DNA of 64,000 bases, from positions 1,116,001 through 1,180,000 of the forward strand of contig NC_134942.1 in NCBI RefSeq assembly GCF_051020765.1, read 5' to 3'. This document shows positions 13,201 through 27,800 of the stretch, in pieces. A model generated the notes under the pieces. That model made no database searches. It saw only the letters and a list, made by a program, of their open reading frames with translations, and was not told the DNA's origin. The stretch is from Lasioglossum baleicum. Its lineage: Eukaryota > Arthropoda > Insecta > Hymenoptera > Halictidae. The position numbers and the translations under genes were made by a program. How positions within the stretch are numbered: position 1 is the stretch's first letter; each line of letters opens with the position of its first letter.

Positions 13201-16200
13201 TCTTGACCTCTTGCTGCCGATCATGTGGTCGACCACGACCGGTAACGTGAGGTCCATCCCAATAACGCCCCTTAGGTCTCTGCGCCGTGCCGACCACGCT
13301 GGACATTCTTCCTGCGTATGCCGCGCAGAGTCCTGGGCCTCCTCGCAGTGGTGGCACTGCGATCCTCCCAGTGCCAGTGACGAACACAAAGTTTGAGGAA
13401 ACGGCGGTATGCAGGTAATTTAACATATGCGCATCCATTGCTGCAACTTGTGCTGTATAATTTAGAATTTTTGTTACCGCGCCATCCGATTTTTATACAT
13501 GTGCAAATACTCGTACACGCTGCATTGTATTTTTTTCCGTACGCGACAAGGAGGTGACAGAGGCGAGTTCCGGCTCGCGTCTGTCCCCTCCCCCCGTCCC
13601 ACCACCTGGTCAACCCGCATAAAACTTAAAAATATGATAAAATAAAAGATAAAATCAATAAATGAAAAGGTGTATAGATAAAATAGATAAAATAAAAGTC
13701 AATAAATAAATAAATAATAATAAGTAAATAAATACAATGGACAAAACACAACAAACATAAGAAGGGGGGGCAAAATAAAGGGGAATGAAAGATAAAGATA
13801 AAATTTATAATATAGAATATAAATTATATATAGAATAAAATGAAATATTATAAAATAAAAGGAGGGGGGTCGACCGGCAGGTCGCATCTTTGTAGAGGCG
13901 GGGTGGGGATTATTGCTCCACCTCGGCCCCCACGACCTGCCCACCCCGGGGGCGCCTTAACGGCCAGCCCCCCTTGGCGGCGGTGGAAGTACTAAGTAGT
14001 CCCACCGCCGCCTTTACGTCTGCGGCCCCTTAACAGGGGGCCGTCGGCCTCGTCGGGGTTGCCCCGCCGATCCTAGCCTCCTGGCGGAGAGGGGGCCGGC
14101 TTCCCTCTCCCTCTCCGCTGCCTCCTTCTGCGTTATCACAATCTCGCAGAAGGAGGCAAACGCTGCTCTTGACCTCTCGCTGCCGATCATGTGGTCGACC
14201 ACGACCGGCAACGAGAGGTCCATTCCAATAACGCCCCTTAGGTCTCTGCGCGGCGCCGACCACGCTGGACATTCTTCCAGCGTATGCCGCGCAGAGTCCT
14301 GGGCCTCCTCGCAGTGGTGACACTGCGATCCTCCCAGTGCCAGTGACGAACACACAGTTTGAGGAAACGGCGGTATGCAGGTAATTTAACATATGCGCAT
14401 CCATTGCTGCAACTTGTGCTGTATAATTTAGAATTTTTGTTACCGCGCCATCCGATTTTTATACATGTGCAAATACTCGTACACGCTGCATTGTATTTTT
14501 TTCCGTACGCGACAAGGAGGTGACAGAGGCGAGTTCCGGCTCGCGTCTGTCCCCTCCCCCCGTGCCCCCTGGTCGACCCGCATAAAACTTAAAAATATGA
14601 TAAAATAAAAGATAAAATCAATAAATGAAAAGGTGTATAGATAAAATAGATAAAATAAAAGTCAATAAATAAATAAATAATAATAAGTAAATAAATACAA
14701 TGGACAAAACACAACAAACATAAGAAGGGGGGGCAAAATAAAGGGGAATGAAAGATAAAGATAAAATTTATAATATAGAATATAAATTATATATAGAATA
14801 AAATGAAATATTATAAAATAAAAGGAGGGGGGTCGACCGGCAGGTCGCATCTTTGTAGAGGCGGGGTGGGGATTATTGCTCCACCTCGGCCCCCACGACC
14901 TGCCCACCCCGGGGGCGCCTTAACGGCCAGCCCCCCTTGGCGGCGGTGGAAGTACTAAGTAGTCCCACCGCCGCCTTTACGTCTGCGGCCCCTTAACAGG
15001 GGGCCGTCGGCCTCGTCGGGGTTGCCCCGCCGATCCTAGCCTCCTGGCGGAGAGGGGGCCGGCTTCCCTCTCCCTCTCCGCTGCCTCCTTCTGCGTTATC
15101 ACAATCTCGCAGAAGGAGGCAAACGCTGCTCTTGACCTCTCGCTGCCGATCATGTGGTCGACCACGGCCGGCAACGAGAGGTCCATCCCAATAACGCCCC
15201 TTAGGTCTCTGCGCTGTGCCGACCACGCTGGACATTCTTCCAGCGTATGCCGCGCAGAGTCCTGGGCCTCCTCGCAGTGGTGACACTGCGATCCTCCCAG
15301 TGCCAGTGACGAACACACAGTTTGAGGAAACGGCGGTATGCAGGTAATTTAACATATGCGCATCCATTGCTGCAACTTGTGCTGTATAATTTAGAATTTT
15401 TGTTACCGCGCCATCCGATTTTTATACATGTGCAAATACTCGTACACGCTGCATTGTATTTTTTTCCGCACGCGACAAGGAGGTGACAGAGGCGAGTCCC
15501 GGCTCGCGTCTGTCCCTTCACCCCGTCCCACCCCCTGGTCAACCCGCATAAAACTTAAAAATATGATAAAATAAAAGATAAAATCAATAAATGAAAAGGT
15601 GTATAGATAAAATAGATAAAATAAAAGTCAATAAATAAATAAATAATAATAAGTAAATAAATACAATGGACAAAACACAACAAACATAAGAAGGGGGGGC
15701 AAAATAAAGGGGAATGAAAGATAAAGATAAAATTTATAATATAGAATATAAAATATATATAGAATAAAATGAAATATTATAAAATAAAAGGAGGGGGGTC
15801 GACCGGCAGGTCGCATCTTTGTAGAGGCGGGGAGGGGATTATTGCTCCACCTCGCCACCCGCGACCTGCCCACCCCGGGGGCGCCTTAAAGGCCAGCCCC
15901 CCTTGGCGGCGGTGGAAGTACTAAGTAGTCCCACCGCCGCCATTACGTCTGCGGCCCCTTAACAGGGGGCCGTCGGCCTCGTCGGGGTTGCCCCGCCGAT
16001 GCTAACCTCCTGGCGGAGAGGGGGTCGCCTTCCCTCTCCGCTGCCTCCTTCTGCGTTATCACAATCTCGCAGAAGGAGGCAAACGCTGCTTTTGACCTCT
16101 CGCTGCCGATCATGTGGTCGACCACGACCGGCAACGAGAGGTCCATCCCAATAACGCCCCTTAGGTCTCTGCGCTGTGCCGACCACGCTGGACATTCTTC

Positions 16201-18800
16201 CAGCGTATGCCGCGCAGAGTCCTGGGCCTCCTCGCAGTGGTGACACTGCGATCCTCCCAGTGCCAGTGACGAACACACAGTTTGAGGAAACGGCGGTATG
16301 CAGGTAATTTAACATATGCGCATGCATTGCTGCAACTTGTGCTGTATAATTTAGAATATTTGTTACCGCGCCATTCGATTTTTATACATGTGCAAATACT
16401 CGTACACGCTGCATTGCATTTTTTTCCGCACGCGACAAGGAGGGGACAGAGGCGAGTTCCGGCTCGCGTCTGTCCCCTCCCCCCGCCCCACCCCCCACGT
16501 AGACCCTCATAAAACTTAAAAATACGATAAAATAAAAGATAAAATCAATAAATGAAAAGGTGTATAGATAAAATAGATAAAATAAAAATCAATAAATAAA
16601 TAAATAATAATAAGTAAATAAATACAATGGACAAAACACAACAAACATAAGAAGGGGGGGCAAAATAAAGGGGAATGAAAGATAAAGATAAAATTTATAA
16701 TATAGAATATAAAATATATATAGAATAAAATGAAATATTATAAAATAAAAGGAGGGGGGTCGACCGGCAGGTCGCATCTTTGTAGAGGCGGGGAGGGGAT
16801 TATTGCTCCACCTCGGCCCCCGCGACCTGCCCACCCCGGGGGCGCCTTAACGGCCAGCCCCCCTTGGCGGCGGTGGATGTACTAAGTAGTCCCACCGCCG
16901 CCTTTACGTCTGCGGCCCCTTAACAGGGGGCCGTCGGCCTCGTCGGGGTTGCCCCGCCGATGCTAGCCTCCTGGCGGAGAGGGGGCCGGCTTCCCTCTCC
17001 CTCTCCGCTGCCTCCTTCTGCGTTATCACAATCTCGCAGAAGGAGGCAAACGCTGCTCTTGACCTCTTGCTGCCGATCATGTGGTCGACCACGACCGGTA
17101 ACGTGAGGTCCATCCCAATAACGCCCCTTAGGTCTCTGCGCCGTGCCGACCACGCTGGACATTCTTCCTGCGTATGCCGCGCAGAGTCCTGGGCCTCCTC
17201 GCAGTGGTGGCACTGCGATCCTCCCAGTGCCAGTTACGAACACAAAGTTTGAGGAAACGGCGGTATGCAGGTAATTTAACATATGCGCATCCATTGCTGC
17301 AACTTGTGCTGTATAATTTAGAATTTTTGTTACCGCGCCATCCGATTTTTATACATGTGCAAATACTCGTACACGCTGCATTGTATTTTTTTCCGCAACG
17401 CGACAAGGAGGGGACAGAGGCGAGTTCCGGCTCGCGTCTGTCCCTTCCCCCCGTCCCACCCCCTGGTCAACCCGCATAAAACTTAAAAATATGATAAAAT
17501 AAAAGATAAAATCAATAAATGAAAAGGTGTATAGATAAAATAGATAAAATAAAAGTCAATAAATAAATAAATAATAATAAGTAAATAAATACAATGGACA
17601 AAACACAACAAACATAAGAAGGGGGGGCAAAATAAAGGGGAATGAAAGATAAAGATAAAATTTATAATATAGAATATAAAATATATATAGAATAAAATGA
17701 AATATTCTAAAATAAAAGGAGGGGGGTCGACCGGCAGGTCGCATCTTTGTAGAGGCGGGGAGGGGATTATTGCTCCACCTCGCCACCCGCGACCTGCCCA
17801 CCCCGGGGGCGCCTTAAAGGCCAGCCCCCCTTGGCGGCGGTGGAAGTACTAAGTAGTCCCACCGCCGCCATTACGTCTGCGGCCCCTTAACAGGGGGCCG
17901 TCGGCCTCGTCGGGGTTGCCCCGCCGATGCTAACCTCCTGGCGGAGAGGGGGTCGCCTTCCCTCTCCGCTGCCTCCTTCTGCGTTATCACAATCTCGCAG
18001 AAGGAGGCAAACGCTGCTTTTGACCTCTCGCTGCCGATCATGTGGTCGACCACGACCGGCAACGAGAGGTCCATCCCAATAACGCCCCTTAGGTCTCTGC
18101 GCGGCGCCGACCACGCTGGACATTCTTCCAGCATATGCCGCGCAGAGTCCTGGGCCTCCTCGCAGTGGTGGCACTGCGATCCTCCCAGTGCCAGTGACGA
18201 ACACACAGTTTGAGGAAACGGCGGTATGCAGGTAATTTAACTTATGCGCATGCATTGCTGCAACTTGTGCTGTATAATTTAGAATTTTTGTTACCGCGCC
18301 ATTCGATTTTTATACATGTGCAAATACTCGTACACGCTGCATTGCATTTTTTTCCGCACGCGACAAGGAGGGGGCAGAGGCGAGTTCCGGCTCGCGTCTG
18401 TCCCCTCCCCCCGTCCCACCACCCACGTAGACCCTCATAAAACTTAAAAATACGATAAAATAAAAGATAAAATCAATAAATGAAAAGGTGTATAGATAAA
18501 ATAGATAAAATAAAAGTCAATAAATAAATAAATAATAATAAGTAAATAAATACAATGGACAAAACACAACAAACATAAGAAGGGGGGGCAAAATAAAGGG
18601 GAATGAAAGATAAAGATAAAATTTATAATATAGAATATAAAATATATATAGAATAAAATGAAATATTATAAAATAAAAGGAGGGGGGTCGACCGGCAGGT
18701 CGCATCTTTGTAGAGGAGGGGAGGGGATTATTGCTCCACCTCGGCCCCCGCGACCTGCCCACCCCGGGGGCGCCTTAACGGCCAGCCCCCCTTGGCGGCG
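6590..18800 (-). repeat. Mixed block of satellite subtypes (960-966 bp units)
   Basis: Units alternate irregularly between subtypes with one or two copies of a ctctcc motif in the pyrimidine tract, different C-rich junctions (ggtcgaccc, ggtcaaccc or cgtagaccc) and different runs of G. Long-range matches are visible. 12085-12426 matches 14977-15318 (2,892 bases, three units). 13699-13944 matches 14662-14907 (963 bases, sharing a private aaattatat variant). 15628-15873 resembles 17556-17801 (1,928 bases, two units). Confidence 0.75.
10165..10500 (-). pseudogene. R1-clade reverse transcriptase C-terminal fragment (representative satellite copy)
   Basis: A 111-residue open frame on the minus strand. 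Residues C12, C15, H24 and C29 form a C-x2-C-x8-H-x4-C knuckle, the hallmark of the C-terminus of R1-type ORF2 proteins. It is followed by ECPAW, a DLSLP-type segment and a basic KEAAERE tail. No endonuclease or polymerase domain is present, so this is a fragment. Similar open copies lie on the minus strand at 7277-7618, 8217-8579, 9201-9542, 11104-11460, 12085-12426, 13048-13389, 14014-14355, 14977-15318, 15943-16278, 17871-18206, 20755-21090, 22652-23008, 24574-24930, 26498-26854, 28420-28776 and 30345-30701. Units reading gtta instead of gtga just upstream (uniform block, type B and others) have an in-frame TAA before the knuckle. The ATG is incidental. I see no sign that it is expressed as protein. 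Confidence 0.8.
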
Positions 18801-21800
18801 GTGGAAGTACTAAGTAGTCCCACCGCCGCCTTTACGTCTGCGGCCCCTTAACAGGGGGCCGTCGGCCTCGTCGGGGTTGCCCCGCCGATGCTAGCCTCCT
18901 GGCGGAGAGGGGGCCGGCTTCCCTCTCCCTCCCGCTGCCTCCTTCTGCGTTATCACAATCTCGCAGAAGGAGGCAAAAGCTGCTCTTGACCTCTTGCTGC
19001 CGATCATGTGGTCGACCTCGACCGGTAACGTGAGGTCCATCCCAATAACGCCCCTTAGGTCTCTGCCCGGTGCCGACCACGCTGGACATTCTTCCAGCGT
19101 ATGCCGTGCAGAGTCCTGGGCCTCCGCGCAGTGGTGGCACTGCGATCCTCCCAGTGCCAGTGACGAACACACAGTTTGAGGAAACGGCGGTATGCAGGTA
19201 ATTTAACATATGCGCATCCATTGCTGCAACTTGTGCTGTATAATTTAGAATTTTTGTTACCGCGCCATTCGATTTTTATACATGTGCAAATACTCGTACA
19301 CGCTGCATTGCATTTTTTTCCGCACGCGACAAGGAGGGGACCGAGGCAAGTTCCGGCTCGCGTCTGTCCCCTCCCCCCGTCCCACCACCCACGTAGACCC
19401 TCATAAAACTTAAAAATACGATAAAATAAAAGATAAAATCAATAAATGAAAAGGTGTATAGATAAAATAGATAAAATAAAAGTCAATAAATAAATAAATA
19501 ATAATAAGTAAATAAATACAATGGACAAAACACAACAAACATAAGAAGGGGGGGCAAAATAAAGGGGAATGAAAGATAAAGATAAAATTTATAATATAGA
19601 ATATAAAATATATATAGAATAAAATGAAATATTATAAAATAAAAGGAGGGGGTCGACCGGCAGGTCGCTTCATTGTAGAGGCGGGGAGGGGATTATTGCT
19701 CCAACTCGGCCCCCGCGACCTGCCCACCCCGGGGGCGCCTTAACGGCCAGCCCCCCTTGGCGGCGGTGGAAGTACTAAGTAGTCCCACCGCCGCCTTTAC
19801 GTCTGCGGCCCCTTAACAGGGGGCCGTCGGCCTCGTCGGGGTTGCCCCGCCGATGCTAGCCTCCTGGCGGAGAGGGGGCCGGCTTCCCTCTCCCTCTCCG
19901 CTGCCTCCTTCTGCGTTATCACAATCTCGCAGAAGGAGGCAAAAGCTGCTCTTGACCTCTTGCTGCCGATCATGTGGTCGACCACGACCGGTAACGTGAG
20001 GTCCATCCCAATAACGCCCCTTAGGTCTCTGCCCGGTGCCGACCACGCTGGACATTCTTCCAGCGTATGCCGTGCAGAGTCCTGGGCCTCCGCGCAGTGG
20101 TGGCACTGCGATCCTCCCAGTGCCAGTTATGAACACACAGTTTGAGGAAACGGCTGTATGCAGGTAATTTAACTTATGCGCATGCATTGCTGCAACTTGT
20201 GCTGTATAATTTAGAATTTTTGTTACCGCGCCATTCGATTTTTATACATGTGCAAATACTCGTACACGCTGCATTGCATTTTTTTCCGCACGCGACAAGG
20301 AGGGGACAGAGGCGAGTTCCGGCTCGCGTCTGTCCCCTCCCCCCGTCCCACCCCCCACGTAGACCCTCATAAAACTTAAAAATACGATAAAATAAAAGAT
20401 AAAATCAATAAATGAAAAGGTGTATAGATAAAATAAAAGTCAATAAATAAATAAATAATAATAAGTAAATAAATACAATGGACAAAACACAACAAACATA
20501 AGAAGGGGGGGCAAAATAAAGGGGAATGAAAGATAAAGATAAAATTTATAATATAGAATATAAAATATATATAGAATAAAATGAAATATTATAAAATAAA
20601 AGGAGGGGGGTCGACCGGCAGGTCGCATCTTTGTAGAGGCGGGGAGGGGATTATTGCTCCACCTCGCCACCCGCGACCTGCCCACCCCGGGGGCGCCTTA
20701 AAGGCCAGCCCCCCTTGGCGGCGGTGGAAGTACTAAGTAGTCCCACCGCCGCCATTACGTCTGCGGCCCCTTAACAGGGGGCCGTCGGCCTCGTCGGGGT
20801 TGCCCCGCCGATGCTAACCTCCTGGCGGAGAGGGGGTCGCCTTCCCTCTCCGCTGCCTCCTTCTGCGTTATCACAATCTCGCAGAAGGAGGCAAACGCTG
20901 CTCTTGACCTCTCGCTGCCGATCATGTGGTCGACCACGACCGGCAACGAGAGGTCCATCCCAATAACGCCCCTTAGGTCTCTGCGCGGCGCCGACCACGC
21001 TGGACATTCTTCCAGCATATGCCGCGCAGAGTCCTGGGCCTCCTCGCAGTGGTGGCACTGCGATCCTCCCAGTGCCAGTGACGAACACACAGTTTGAGGA
21101 AACGGCGGTATGCAGGTAATTTAACATATGCGCATCCATTGCTGCAACTTGTGCTGTATAATTTAGAATTTTTGTTACCGCGCCATTCGATTTTTATACA
21201 TGTGCAAATACTCGTACACGCTGCATTGCATTTTTTTCCGCACGCGACAAGGAGGGGACCGAGGCAAGTTCCGGCTCGCGTCTGTCCCCTCCCCCCATCC
21301 CACCACCCACGTAGACCCTCATAAAACTTAAAAATACGATAAAATAAAAGATAAAATCAATAAATGAAAAGGTGTATAGATAAAATAGATAAAATAAAAG
21401 TCAATAAATAAATAAATAATAATAAGTAAATAAATACAATGGACAAAACACAACAAACATAAGAAGGGGGGGCAAAATAAAGGGGAATGAAAGATAAAGA
21501 TAAAATTTATAATATAGAATATAAAATATATATAGAATAAAATGAAATATTATAAAATAAAAGGAGGGGGTCGACCGGCAGGTCGCTTCATTGTAGAGGC
21601 GGGGAGGGGATTATTGCTCCAACTCGGCCCCCGCGACCTGCCCACCCCGGGGGCGCCTTAACGGCCAGCCCCCCTTGGCGGCGGTGGAAGTACTAAGTAG
21701 TCCCACCGCCGCCTTTACGTCTGCGGCCCCTTAACAGGGGGCCGTCGGCCTCGTCGGGGTTGCCCCGCCGATGCTAGCCTCCTGGCGGAGAGGGGGCCGG

Positions 21801-24800
21801 CTTCCCTCTCCCTCTCCGCTGCCTCCTTCTGCGTTATCACAATCTCGCAGAAGGAGGCAAAAGCTGCTCTTGACCTCTTGCTGCCGATCATGTGGTCGAC
21901 CACGACCGGTAACGTGAGGTCCATCCCAATAACGCCCCTTAGGTCTCTGCCCGGTGCCGACCACGCTGGACATTCTTCCAGCGTATGCCGTGCAGAGTCC
22001 TGGGCCTCCGCGCAGTGGTGGCACTGCGATCCTCCCAGTGCCAGTTATGAACACACAGTTTGAGGAAACGGCTGTATGCAGGTAATTTAACTTATGCGCA
22101 TGCATTGCTGCAACTTGTGCTGTATAATTTAGAATTTTTGTTACCGCGCCATTCGATTTTTATACATGTGCAAATACTCGTACACGCTGCATTGCATTTT
22201 TTTCCGCACGCGACAAGGAGGGGACAGAGGCGAGTTCCGGCTCGCGTCTGTCCCCTCCCCCCGTCCCACCCCCCACGTAGACCCTCATAAAACTTAAAAA
22301 TACGATAAAATAAAAGATAAAATCAATAAATGAAAAGGTGTATAGATAAAATAAAAGTCAATAAATAAATAAATAATAATAAGTAAATAAATACAATGGA
22401 CAAAACACAACAAACATAAGAAGGGGGGGCAAAATAAAGGGGAATGAAAGATAAAGATAAAATTTATAATATAGAATATAAAATATATATAGAATAAAAT
22501 GAAATATTATAAAATAAAAGGAGGGGGGTCGACCGGCAGGTCGCATCTTTGTAGATGGGGGGAGGGGATTATTTGCTCCACGTCGGCCCCCGCGACCTGC
22601 CCACCCCGGGGGCGCCTTAACGGCCAGCCCCCCTTGGCGGCGGTGGAAGTACTAAGTAGTACCTCCGCCGCCATTACGTCTGCGGCCACTTACAGGGGGC
22701 CGTCGGCCTCGTCGGGGTTGCCCCGCCGATGCTAACCTCCTGGCGGAGAGGGGGTCGCCTTCCCTCTCCGCTGCCTCCTTCTGCGTTATCACAATTTCGC
22801 AGAAGGAGGCAAACGCTGCTCTTGACCTCTCGCTGCCGATCATGTGGTCGACCACGACCGGCAACGAGAGGTCCATCCCAATAACGCCCCTTAGGTCTCT
22901 GCGCGGCGCCGACCACGCTGGACATTCTTCCAGCATATGCCGCGCAGAGTCCTGGGCCTCCTCGCAGTGGTGGCACTGCGATCCTCCCAGTGCCAGTGAC
23001 GAACACACAGTTTGAGGAAACGGCGGTATGCAGGTAATTTAACATATGCGCATCCATTGCTGCAACTTGTGCTGTATAATTTAGAATTTTTGTTACCGCG
23101 CCATTCGATTTTTATACATGTGCAAATACTCGTACACGCTGCATTGCATTTTTTTCCGCACGCGACAAGGAGGGGACCGAGGCAAGTTCCGGCTCGCGTC
23201 TGTCCCCTCCCCCCGTCCCACCACCCACGTAGACCCTCATAAAACTTAAAAATACGATAAAATAAAAGATAAAATCAATAAATGAAAAGGTGTATAGATA
23301 AAATAGATAAAATAAAAGTCAATAAATAAATAATAATAAGTAAATAAATACAATGGACAAAACACAACAAACATAAGAAGGGGGGGCAAAATAAAGGGGA
23401 ATGAAAGATAAAGATAAAATTTATAATATAGAATATAAAATATATATAGAATAAAATGAAATATTATAAAATAAAAGGAGGGGGTCGACCGGCAGGTCGC
23501 TTCATTGTAGAGGCGGGGAGGGGATTATTGCTCCAACTCGGCCCCCGCGACCTGCCCACCCCGGGGGCGCCTTAACGGCCAGCCCCCCTTGGCGGCGGTG
23601 GAAGTACTAAGTAGTCCCACCGCCGCCTTTACGTCTGCGGCCCCTTAACAGGGGGGCCGTCGGCCTCGTCGGGGTTGCCCCGCCGATGCTAGCCTCCTGG
23701 CGGAGAGGGGGCCGGCTTCCCTCTCCCTCTCCGCTGCCTCCTTCTGCGTTATCACAATCTCGCAGAAGGAGGCAAAAGCTGCTCTTGACCTCTTGCTGCG
23801 GATCATGTGGTCGACCACGACCGGTAACGTGAGGTCCATCCCAATAACGCCCCTTAGGTCTCTGCCCGGTGCCGACCACGCTGGACATTCTTCCAGCGTA
23901 TGCCGTGCAGAGTCCTGGGCCTCCGCACAGTGGTGGCACTGCGATCCTCCCAGTGCCAGTTATGAACACACAGTTTGAGGAAACGGCTGTATGCAGGTAA
24001 TTTAACTTATGCGCATGCATTGCTGCAACTTGTGCTGTATAATTTAGAATTTTTGTTACCGCGCCATTCGATTTTTATACATGTGCAAATACTCGTACAC
24101 GCTGCATTGCATTTTTTTCCGCACGCGACAAGGAGGGGACAGAGGCGAGTTCCGGCTCGCGTCTGTCCCCTCCACCCGTCCCACCCCCCACGTAGACCCT
24201 CATAAAACTTAAAAATACGATAAAATAAAAAATAAAATCAATAAATGAAAAGGTGTATTGATAAAATAGATAAAATAAAAGTCAATAAATAAATAAATAA
24301 TAATAAGTAAATAAATACAATGGACAAAACACAACAAACATAAGAAGGGGGGGCAAAATAAAGGGGAATGAAAGATAAAGATAAACTTTATAATACAGAA
24401 TATAAAATATATATAGAATAAAATGAAATATTATAAAATAAAAGGAGGGTGGTCGACCGGCAGGTCGCATCTTTGTAGATGGGGGGAGGGGATTATTGCT
24501 CCACCTCGCCCCCCGCAACCTGCCCACCCCAGGGAGCCTTAACGGCCAGCCCCCCTTGGCGGCGGTGGAAGTACTAAGTAGTACCTCCGCCGCCATTACG
24601 TCTGCGGCCACTTACAGGGGGCCGTCGGCCTCGTCGGGGTTGCCCCGCCGATGCTAACCTCCTGGCGGAGAGGGGGTCGCCTTCCCTCTCCGCTGCCTCC
24701 TTCTGCGTTATCACAATCTCGCAGAAGGAGGCAAACGCTGCTCTTGACCTCTCGCTGCCGATCATGTGGTCGACCACGACCGGCAACGAGAGGTCCATCC

Positions 24801-27800
24801 CAATAACGCCCCTTAGGTCTCTGCGCGGCGCCGACCACGCTGGACATTCTTCCAGCATATGCCGCGCAGAGTCCTGGGCCTCCTCGCAGTGGTGGCACTG
24901 CGATCCTCCCAGTGCCAGTGACGAACACACAGTTTGAGGAAACGGCGGTATGCAGGTAATTTAACATATGCGCATCCATTGCTGCAACTTGTGCTGTATA
25001 ATTTAGAATTTTTGTTACCGCGCCATTCGATTTTTATACATGTGCAAATACTCGTACACGCTGCATTGCATTTTTTTCCGCACGCGACAAGGAGGGGACC
25101 GAGGCAAGTTCCGGCTCGCGTCTGTCCCCTCCCCCCGTCCCACCCCCCACGTAGACCCTCATAAAACTTAAAAATACGATAAAATAAAAGATAAAATCAA
25201 TAAATGAAAAGGTGTATAGATAAAATAGATAAAATAAAAGTCAATAAATAAATAAATAATAATAAGTAAATAAATACAATGGACAAAACACAACAAACAT
25301 AAGAAGGGGGGGCAAAATAAAGGGGAATGAAAGATAAAGATAAAATTTATAATATAGAATATAAAATATATATAGAATAAAATGAAATATTATAAAATAA
25401 ATGGAGGGGGTCGACCGGCAGGTCGCTTCATTGTAGAGGCGGGGAGGGGATTATTGCTCCAACTCGGCCCCCGCGACCTGCCCACCCCGGGGGCGCCTTA
25501 ACGGCCAGCCCCCCTTGGCGGCGGTGGAAGTACTAAGTAGTCCCACCGCCGCCTTTACGTCTGCGGCCCCTTAACAGGGGGCCGTCGGCCTCGTCGGGGT
25601 TGCCCCGCTGATGCTAGCCTCCTGGCGGAGAGGGGGCCGGCTTCCATCTCCCTCTCCGCTGCCTCCTTCTGCGTTATCACAATCTCGCAGAAGGAGGCAA
25701 AAGCTGCTCTTGACCTCTTGCTGCCGATCATGCGGTCGACCACGACCGGTAACGTGAGGTCCATCCCAATAACGCCCCTTAGGTCTCTGCCCGGTGCCGA
25801 CCACGCTGGACATTCTTCCAGCGTATGCCGTGCAGAGTCCTGGGCCTCCGCGCAGTGGTGGCACTGCGATCCTCCCAGTGCCAGTTATGAACAGACAGTT
25901 TGAGGAAACGGCTGTATGCAGGTAATTTAACTTATGCGCATGCATTGCTGCAACTTGTGCTGTATAATTTAGAATTTTTGTTACCGCGCCATTCGATTTT
26001 TATACATGTGCAAATACTCGTACACGCTGCATTGTATTTTTTTCCGCAACGCGACAAGGAGGGGACAGAGGCGAGTTCCGTCTCGCGTCTGCCCCCACCC
26101 CCCGTGACCCCTGGTCGACCCGCATGAAACTTAAGAATATGATAAAATAAAAGATAAAATCAATAAAGTAAAACGTGTATAGATAAAATACATAAAATAA
26201 AAGTCAATAAATAAATAAATAATAATAAGTAAATAAATACAATGGACAAAACACAACAAACATAAGAAGGGGGGGCAAAATAAAGGGGAATGAAAGATAA
26301 AGAAAAAATTTATAATATAGAATATAAAATATATATAGAATAAAATGAAATATTATAAAATAAAAGGAGGGGGGTCGACCGGCAGGTCGCATCTTTGTAG
26401 ATGGGGGGAGGGGATTATTTGCTCCACGTCGGCCCCCGCGACCTGCCCACCCCGGGGGCGCCTTAACGGCCAGCCCCCCTTGGCGGCGGTGGAAGTACTA
26501 AGTAGTACCTCCGCCGCCATTACGTCTGCGGCCACTTACAGGGGGCCGTCGGCCTCGTCGGGGTTGCCCCGCCGATGCTAACCTCCTGGCGGAGAGGGGG
26601 TCGCCTTCCCTCTCCGCTGCCTCCTTCTGCGTTATCACAATTTCGCAGAAGGAGGCAAACGCTGCTCTTGACCTCTCGCTGCCGATCATGTGGTCGACCA
26701 CGACCGGCAACGAGAGGTCCATCCCAATAACGCCCCTTAGGTCTCTGCGCGGCGCCGACCACGCTGGACATTCTTCCAGCATATGCCGCGCAGAGTCCTG
26801 GGCCTCCTCGCAGTGGTGGCACTGCGATCCTCCCAGTGCCAGTGACGAACACACAGTTTGAGGAAACGGCGGTATGCAGGTAATTTAACATATGCGCATC
26901 CATTGCTGCAACTTGTGCTGTATAATTTAGAATTTTTGTTACCGCGCCATTCGATTTTTATACATGTGCAAATACTCGTACACGCTGCATTGCATTTTTT
27001 TCCGCACGCGACAAGGAGGGGACCGAGGCAAGTTCCGGCTCGCGTCTGTCCCCTCCCCCCGTCCCACCACCCACGTAGACCCTCATAAAACTTAAAAATA
27101 CGATAAAATAAAAGATAAAATCAATAAATGAAAAGGTGTATAGATAAAATAGATAAAATAAAAGTCAATAAATAAATAATAATAAGTAAATAAATACAAT
27201 GGACAAAACACAACAAACATAAGAAGGGGGGGCAAAATAAAGGGGAATGAAAGATAAAGATAAAATTTATAATATAGAATATAAAATATATATAGAATAA
27301 AATGAAATATTATAAAATAAAAGGAGGGGGTCGACCGGCAGGTCGCTTCATTGTAGAGGCGGGGAGGGGATTATTGCTCCAACTCGGCCCCCGCGACCTG
27401 CCCACCCCGGGGGCGCCTTAACGGCCAGCCCCCCTTGGCGGCGGTGGAAGTACTAAGTAGTCCCACCGCCGCCTTTACGTCTGCGGCCCCTTAACAGGGG
27501 GGCCGTCGGCCTCGTCGGGGTTGCCCCGCCGATGCTAGCCTCCTGGCGGAGAGGGGGCCGGCTTCCCTCTCCCTCTCCGCTGCCTCCTTCTGCGTTATCA
27601 CAATCTCGCAGAAGGAGGCAAAAGCTGCTCTTGACCTCTTGCTGCGGATCATGTGGTCGACCACGACCGGTAACGTGAGGTCCATCCCAATAACGCCCCT
27701 TAGGTCTCTGCCCGGTGCCGACCACGCTGGACATTCTTCCAGCGTATGCCGTGCAGAGTCCTGGGCCTCCGCACAGTGGTGGCACTGCGATCCTCCCAGT